Shown here one piece after another: positions 54,267-64,000 of a stretch of 64,000 nucleotides of DNA. Position 1 is the stretch's first letter. Every line of letters begins with the position of its first letter. This DNA is from Pseudomonas oryzihabitans (GTDB taxonomy: Bacteria > Pseudomonadota > Gammaproteobacteria > Pseudomonadales > Pseudomonadaceae): NCBI RefSeq assembly GCF_024652905.1, contig NZ_CP102428.1, forward strand, positions 3,203,501 to 3,267,500, in the 5' to 3' direction. The notes beneath the pieces were generated by a model. The model ran no database searches. It was not told the origin of the DNA and saw only the letters and a list, made by a program, of their open reading frames with translations. A program made the translations under genes and the position numbers.

Positions 54267-54743
54267 ATGGCCAAGCAAAAGAAAGTTTCCCCCGGCAGCA
54301 TCGCGCAGAACAAAAAGGCGCTACACGAATACTTCGTCGACACCCGCTTTGAAGCAGGTGTTTCCCTGGCAGGTTGGGAGGTCAAGAGCCTGAGAGCCGG
54401 CAAGGCACAGCTGACCGACAGCTATGTGCTGCTCAAGGACGGTGAAGCCTGGCTGCTGGGCAGCCACATCACCCCGCTGCAGACCGCCAGTACGCACGTC
54501 ATCGCTGATCCGACCCGGACCCGCAAGTTGCTGCTCAACAAGCGCGAGCTGGGCAAGCTGTTTGGCGCGGTGCAGCAGAAGGGCTACGCCTGCGTCGCCC
54601 TGTCGCTCTACTGGAAGAAGCACCTGGTCAAGTGCGAGATCGCACTGGCCAAGGGCAAGAAGGAGTTCGACAAGCGCGCCACCGAGCGCGAGCGCGATTC
54701 CGACCGCGAGATCCAAAGGGCCATCCGCAAGGACGCCAAATAG
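54267..54743 (+). CDS. smpB: SsrA-binding protein SmpB
   Basis: A 158-aa tmRNA-binding protein essential for trans-translation. [38 protein letters not shown] is the family core; the basic C-terminal tail ([16 protein letters not shown]) mimics mRNA in the decoding centre. ATG at 54267. It lies 82 bp upstream of ssrA, its RNA partner. Confidence 0.97.
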   Translation: MAKQKKVSPGSIAQNKKALHEYFVDTRFEAGVSLAGWEVKSLRAGKAQLTDSYVLLKDGEAWLLGSHITPLQTASTHVIADPTRTRKLLLNKRELGKLFGAVQQKGYACVALSLYWKKHLVKCEIALAKGKKEFDKRATERERDSDREIQRAIRKDAK

Positions 54744-54777
54744 CCAAGCGGCCGAAAAACGTTTCGTCAGCAATGAC

Positions 54778-54806
54778 TTGCGTCGGACGGCCGGAATTCC
54801 TATAGT
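54778..54806 (+). promoter_or_regulatory. Promoter of ssrA
   Basis: -35 TTGCGT (54778-54783), 17-bp spacer and -10 TATAGT (54801-54806), about 19 bp upstream of the tmRNA 5' end. Confidence 0.7.
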
Positions 54807-54824
54807 GAACGACCAGCAAGTTTT

Positions 54825-55177
54825 GGGGGCGATTAGGATTCGACGCCGGTAACGAAACTTGAGGGGCATGCCGAGCTGGTAGCAGAACTCGTAAATTCGC
54901 TGCTGCAAACTTATAGTTGCCAACGACGACAACTACGCTCTAGCTGCTTAACGCGGCTAGCAGTCGCTAGGGGATGCCTGTAAACCCGAAACGACTGTCA
55001 GATAGAACAGGATCGCCGCCAAGTTCGCTGTAGACGTAACGGCTAAAACTTATACAGCTCGCCCAAAGCACCCTGCCCGTCGGGCCGCAATGGGTTAACT
55101 CAGTAGACAGGGCTAAGCATGTAGAACCGATAGCGGAGAGCTGGCGGACGGGGGTTCAAATCCCCCCGCCTCCACCA
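54825..55177 (+). ncRNA. ssrA: tmRNA (SsrA)
   Basis: A 353-nt one-piece tmRNA. The 5' GGGGGCG pairs with CGCCTCC before the encoded CCA. The T arm GGGTTCAAATCC is present at the 3' end. The resume codon is GCC at 54917 and the tag is ANDDNYALAA, ending at TAA (54947-54949), identical to the P. aeruginosa tag. It follows smpB and is followed by a terminator. Confidence 0.97.
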
Positions 55178-55183
55178 AAAAGA

Positions 55184-55212
55184 AAGGGCAGCCACTGGCT
55201 GCCCTTTTTCTT
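55184..55212. terminator. Terminator between ssrA and ssb
   Basis: The hairpin AAAGGGCAGC/GCTGCCCTTT with a T tract on the plus strand ends ssrA. The reverse strand has A/T-rich flanks, so it may also serve the convergent ssb gene. Confidence 0.88.
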
Positions 55213-55222
55213 TGTCCGTCGT

Positions 55223-55792
55223 TTAGAACGGGATGTCGTCGTCGAAGCTGTCGTAGTCCTGCTGAGCCGGTTGCTGCTGCGGACGAGACTGCGGCTGCTG
55301 CTGGGGCCGGCTGTTGCCGCTGCCGCCATTACCACCGTTGCCACCGTTGTCATACTGCGGGGCCGACTGCTGCGGACGGGGAGCACGCTGTTGCTGGGGC
55401 GCCGGCGCGCTCTGGTTGTATTCATCGTTGCCACCGGCATTGCCACCGCGGCCACCCAGCAACTGCATGTTGCCATTGATATCGACCACGATTTCGGTGG
55501 TGTAGCGATCCTGACCGTCCTGCCCCTGCCACTTGCGCGTACGCAGAGTGCCCTCGACATAGACCTGGGAGCCCTTGCGGATGTACTCGCCGGCGATCTC
55601 GGCGAGGCGACCGAAGAACACCACCCGGTGCCACTCGGTACGATCCTGCTGCTGGCCGGTCTGCTTGTCCTTCCAGCTCTCGCTGGTGGCCAGGGTGACA
55701 TTGGTCACCGCATTGCCATTGGGCATGTAACGGGTTTCGGGATCGGCGCCGGCGTTGCCGACGAGGATGACTTTATTGACGCCACGGGCCAT
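55223..55792 (-). CDS. ssb: Single-stranded DNA-binding protein
   Basis: A 189-aa SSB with an N-terminal OB fold (about residues 1-112; [20 protein letters not shown] and [14 protein letters not shown]), a Gly/Gln/Asn-rich linker and the acidic C-terminal tip DDDIPF that recruits repair proteins. It is in the order ssb-MFS-uvrA known from P. aeruginosa, but here abuts smpB-ssrA, suggesting a rearrangement. Confidence 0.97.
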   Translation of the reverse strand: MARGVNKVILVGNAGADPETRYMPNGNAVTNVTLATSESWKDKQTGQQQDRTEWHRVVFFGRLAEIAGEYIRKGSQVYVEGTLRTRKWQGQDGQDRYTTEIVVDINGNMQLLGGRGGNAGGNDEYNQSAPAPQQQRAPRPQQSAPQYDNGGNGGNGGSGNSRPQQQPQSRPQQQPAQQDYDSFDDDIPF

Positions 55793-55817
55793 ATGAATCT
55801 CCTGATAGGGCTGTCGA

Positions 55818-57206
55818 TCAAGCGGCGACTGGCGTTTGGCTAACCAGTCGCTCCAATTGCGCCCGATCGACGATTTTAGTATCGATCTTGATGTAGACGG
55901 CCTGTTCCTCCGCCACCACTACCGCATCGGTCACTCCGGCCAGGGCCAACAGGCGTCCGACCAATCCCTGGTCGTTGACTAGCGCGGGCGTAACCGGCAA
56001 ACGCAGACTGGTGACATAGGGCGGTTCCCGCATCGTACCAGCTACCACCGCCCATCCCAGGCAAAGCGCCGCACAACCCAGGAAGACGGTGGAGAGGCCA
56101 CCATGCTGGAACAGCCAACCACCGAGGATACCGCCCAAAGCGGAACCAAGGAACTGACTGGTGGAATAGATCCCCATGGCGGTGCCCTTGCCACCGGCCG
56201 GGGCCACCTTGCTCACCAGCGACGGTAGCGAGGCTTCCAGCAGGTTGAAGGCGGTAAAGAACACCACGATGCCGATGACCAGGGCCACCAGGCTGTTGCT
56301 GAAGAAAAAGAAGTACAGCTCGCACAGCACCAGCACACTGATGGCGCCTACCAGCACACGCTTCATGCGCCGCTTCTTTTCACCATAGATGATGAAGGGA
56401 ACCATGGCGAAAAAGCCGACCACCAGCGCCGTAAGGTACACCCACCAGTGTTCTTCCTTGGGCAGGCCGGCATGGTCGGCCAGGGCCAGCGGCAGGACGA
56501 CGAAACTGGCCATCAGCACCGCATGTAGCGCGAGGATGCCGAAGTCCAGCCGCAATAGATCGCGATTGCGCAAGGTCGCGCCCAGCGCCTGACGCGCCAG
56601 GTTCGACTCCCGGTGAGCGAAGGGCGAGGCCTGGTGCGGGACCAGGAACAGCACGATCAGCAAACCGACCAGCGCCAGTCCGCAGGTGGCCCAGAACAGC
56701 CCTGCAAGACCATAGGCACGGGTCAGCAGGGGGCCGGCCACCATTGCCACGGCAAAGGACACCCCGATACTCATGCCGATGGTGGCCATGGCCTTGGTAC
56801 GGTGCTGCTCGCGGGTTTGGTCCGACAGCAGCGCCATGATGGCGGCCGAAATGGCGCCGCCACCCTGCACGATACGTCCGGCGATGACGCCCCAGATGGA
56901 ATGGGCATTGGCAGCGATGGCGGCACCAAGGGCGAACACCAGCAGTCCACCAATGATGATGGGGCGCCGGCCGATGCGATCGGACAGCGTCCCCAGGGGA
57001 ATTTGCAGGACCGCCTGGGTCAAACCATAGGCACCTATGGCCAGGCCAATCAGCGCCGGGGTGGCATCCGCCAACTCCTGACCATAGGTCGCCAGGACCG
57101 GGAGCACCATGAACATACCGAGCATACGAAAGGCGAAGACCAGAGCCAGCCCAAAGGCGGCACGGCGTTCGACGCCGTTCATGGCTTCACTGCGCTTGTC
57201 GAGCAT
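55818..57206 (-). CDS. MFS transporter (YajR-like) with C-terminal domain
   Basis: A 462-aa major-facilitator protein with 12 predicted transmembrane helices and motif [17 protein letters not shown] after helix 2. The C-terminal 70 or so residues form a soluble ferredoxin-like domain ([26 protein letters not shown]) resembling the YAM domain of E. coli YajR. Substrate is unknown. The start chosen is ATG at 57206 with an AGAGG site. It is divergent from uvrA, as in P. aeruginosa. Confidence 0.88.
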   Translation of the reverse strand: MLDKRSEAMNGVERRAAFGLALVFAFRMLGMFMVLPVLATYGQELADATPALIGLAIGAYGLTQAVLQIPLGTLSDRIGRRPIIIGGLLVFALGAAIAANAHSIWGVIAGRIVQGGGAISAAIMALLSDQTREQHRTKAMATIGMSIGVSFAVAMVAGPLLTRAYGLAGLFWATCGLALVGLLIVLFLVPHQASPFAHRESNLARQALGATLRNRDLLRLDFGILALHAVLMASFVVLPLALADHAGLPKEEHWWVYLTALVVGFFAMVPFIIYGEKKRRMKRVLVGAISVLVLCELYFFFFSNSLVALVIGIVVFFTAFNLLEASLPSLVSKVAPAGGKGTAMGIYSTSQFLGSALGGILGGWLFQHGGLSTVFLGCAALCLGWAVVAGTMREPPYVTSLRLPVTPALVNDQGLVGRLLALAGVTDAVVVAEEQAVYIKIDTKIVDRAQLERLVSQTPVAA

Positions 57207-57475
57207 TGATAATCCTCTCGTCGGCGACAGGCTTTTACGTCGCCACACAGCTTTAAAACAGTCGTGACAATGACCATTTAGGGAGGAAGCGGTGAAGATA
57301 GCCGAGCGCTCGTCCGAACGTTCCCGACCGCCAGGATCACGAACGCCCGATCACCGCTGTCGGGCCACTAATTTTACCAGCCTTACCCCCTCTCTCACAG
57401 GCGCGGCAGATAGCCGCAGCCTGGGAAGAGACCTCTTTTCTATTGAAGCGTCGCCAAAACGAGGCAGAAGTCTAC
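57207..57475. other. Divergent intergenic region MFS/uvrA
   Basis: About 270 bp. No CTG-N10-CAG LexA box was found upstream of uvrA, in line with reports that Pseudomonas uvrA is not damage-inducible. No other motif was recognised. Confidence 0.5.
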
Positions 57476-60310
<2,835 letters not shown>

Positions 60311-60332
60311 TCCCGAGTATCGACCAGAACGC

Positions 60333-60360
60333 AAAAAGCCCGGCACACGCCGGGCTTTTT
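60333..60360. terminator. Intrinsic terminator after uvrA
   Basis: A perfect stem AAAAAGCCCGGC/GCCGGGCTTTTT with loop ACAC, 22 bp beyond the uvrA stop codon. Confidence 0.92.
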
Positions 60361-60381
60361 GTTGCCCTCGTAACGCTGTCG

Positions 60382-60669
60382 TAGGTTGGGCTGAGCCTAG
60401 CGAAGCCCAACATCCGGAAGCCAACCTTGCCTCCTCAACGCCCCGTCGCAGCTCGCTTGATACCTGCAGCAGACCTGATCGTTGGGCTTCGCTGCGCTCA
60501 GCGCCAACCTACGCCGGTCCCTTGCCGCTTCAAACACGACAGCCCGGCGTAGCCGGGCTGTTATGGCTCTTAGGCTCCAAGCAGCACCTTGGCGGTCAGG
60601 TAGCCCTCAAGCGCCCAGCCGCACCGCTCCTGGTCCCCTCTCCCCCCGGGAGAGGGCTAGGGTGAGGGC
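60382..60669. repeat. REP-like repeat cluster between uvrA and the rRNA operon
   Basis: Two units of the same REP-like family (TAGGTTGGGC...GAAGCCCAAC at 60382-60411 and the inverted copy GTTGGGCTTC...CAACCTACG at 60481-60513) lie 70 bp apart in opposite orientation. A separate hairpin AGCCCGGC/GCCGGGCT (60541-60559) and a CCTCTCCC...GGGAGAGG unit followed by TAGGGTGAGGGC (60637-60669) are also present. There is no gene in 60311-60806. Confidence 0.7.
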
Positions 60670-60762
60670 AACCTCAGCCGCGTGACTGCCCGGCTTCCGC
60701 TGGCAGGGCTATCGGCACAAACGCCTTGGCGTCCGGCCAAACTTTTCCCGCCCCAAAGACAA

Positions 60763-60793
60763 CACCCCCGCCAGAGTGATCTGAGCGGGGGTG
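60763..60793 (-). terminator. Terminator after 5S rRNA
   Basis: The stem CACCCCCGC/GCGGGGGTG lies within 15 bp of the 5S 3' end on the minus strand; the trailing T tract is interrupted. It is probably the terminator of the rRNA operon. Confidence 0.65.
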
Positions 60794-60806
60794 CTGGGTG
60801 TTAGGC

Positions 60807-60923
60807 GCTTGACGATGACCTACTCTCACATGGGGAAACCCCACACTACCATCGGCGATGCATCGTTTCACTTCTGAGTTCGGGAAGGGATCAGGTGGTT
60901 CCAATGCTCTATGTTCGTCAAGC
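60807..60923 (-). rRNA. rrf: 5S ribosomal RNA
   Basis: About 117 nt on the minus strand. It begins near GCTTGACGAACATAGAGC and ends GGTCATCGTCAAGC; the 5' and 3' ends pair as helix I. The conserved ACCTGATCCC, CCGAACTCAGAAGTGAAACG and GTAGTGTGGGG stretches are present. The ends may be off by one or two bases. Confidence 0.93.
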
Positions 60924-61083
60924 AATTCGGTTGGCTGGCCAGGCGATGGTGCTGCCTGACTGGCCCAATTGGGTCGGTGATCGAAGTAGACAATTCGTCT
61001 TGGGTCTTGCGAACCCACGCGCCCGTTTTCGGCGTCGTCTTCCTCACGCTCTGACCTGCGGTCAGATTGTTTGGGTGTTATAT
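60924..61083 (-). other. 23S-5S internal transcribed spacer
   Basis: About 160 bp with no tRNA gene. The segment next to 23S (about 61063-61083) is complementary to sequence flanking the 23S 5' end near the window edge, forming the processing stem. Confidence 0.7.
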
Positions 61084-63974
<2,891 letters not shown>

Positions 63975-64000
63975 ATATAACCCCAAGCAATCTCGCTGGC

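Noticed and set aside
57207-57475. SOS control of uvrA
   Set aside because: No CTG-N10-CAG box was found in the upstream region.

Overview
The window is chromosomal DNA of a GC-rich gammaproteobacterium, almost certainly a Pseudomonas sensu lato. The evidence is the tmRNA tag ANDDNYALAA, the TTG-started carA followed by a LysE-family gene, carB and greA, the Pseudomonas gene orders (rpsO-truB-rbfA-infB-nusA-rimP-tRNA-secG-tpiA-glmM-folP-ftsH; dapB-dnaJ-dnaK-grpE-recN-fur-bamE), and REP-like repeats. Species is not determinable here. No prophage, IS, CRISPR array or integron was seen.

Layout. 1-12.8 kb is an accessory/metabolic segment: a HIT hydrolase and coq7; protocatechuate 3,4-dioxygenase (pcaHG) with a PcaQ-type LysR regulator and a PcaQ-like operator; a FabR/DesT-like TetR regulator; urease accessory genes ureE-ureF-ureG plus a HupE/UreJ nickel permease; a 140-bp nested palindromic repeat; a lipoprotein metallophosphoesterase with an ArnT-like membrane glycosyltransferase; a secreted DUF3455-like protein, an ECF sigma factor and its anti-sigma; and an SDR oxidoreductase. 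13-24 kb is a coherent imino/amino-acid catabolic block, mostly on the minus strand: amaB-amaA (pipecolate to aminoadipate) with divergent amaR, a livKHMGF uptake system behind a consensus sigma-54 promoter, and an aconitase-X dehydratase gene directly after livF.

24-54 kb is the conserved housekeeping core, nearly all on the minus strand: RNA decay and translation initiation (pnp, rpsO, truB, rbfA, infB, nusA, rimP), initiator tRNA-fMet and tRNA-Leu(GAG), secG, tpiA, glmM, folP, ftsH, then divergent yhbY, greA, carB, a LysE exporter, carA with an attenuator-like leader, dapB, and the dnaJ-dnaK-grpE chaperones with two sigma-32 promoters. recN (LexA-controlled), fur, bamE, rnfH, ratA, smpB and ssrA follow. 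55-60 kb carries ssb, an MFS transporter and uvrA. A repeat-rich gap then separates uvrA from the distal half of an rRNA operon (5S and a complete 23S, minus strand) that runs off the right edge.

The most notable observation is that rlmE (ftsJ/rrmJ, the 23S rRNA U2552 methyltransferase), normally intact between yhbY and ftsH, is here reduced to a frameshifted, internally deleted relic of about 370 bp. Recognisable islands of the protein remain. Other points worth a second look are the sigma-54 promoter of the liv operon and the acnX-liv-ama grouping, a PcaQ box overlapping the end of pcaQ, a terminator-like hairpin inside the start of folP, the carA leader ORF embedded in a terminator, and the tandem terminators before rimP.
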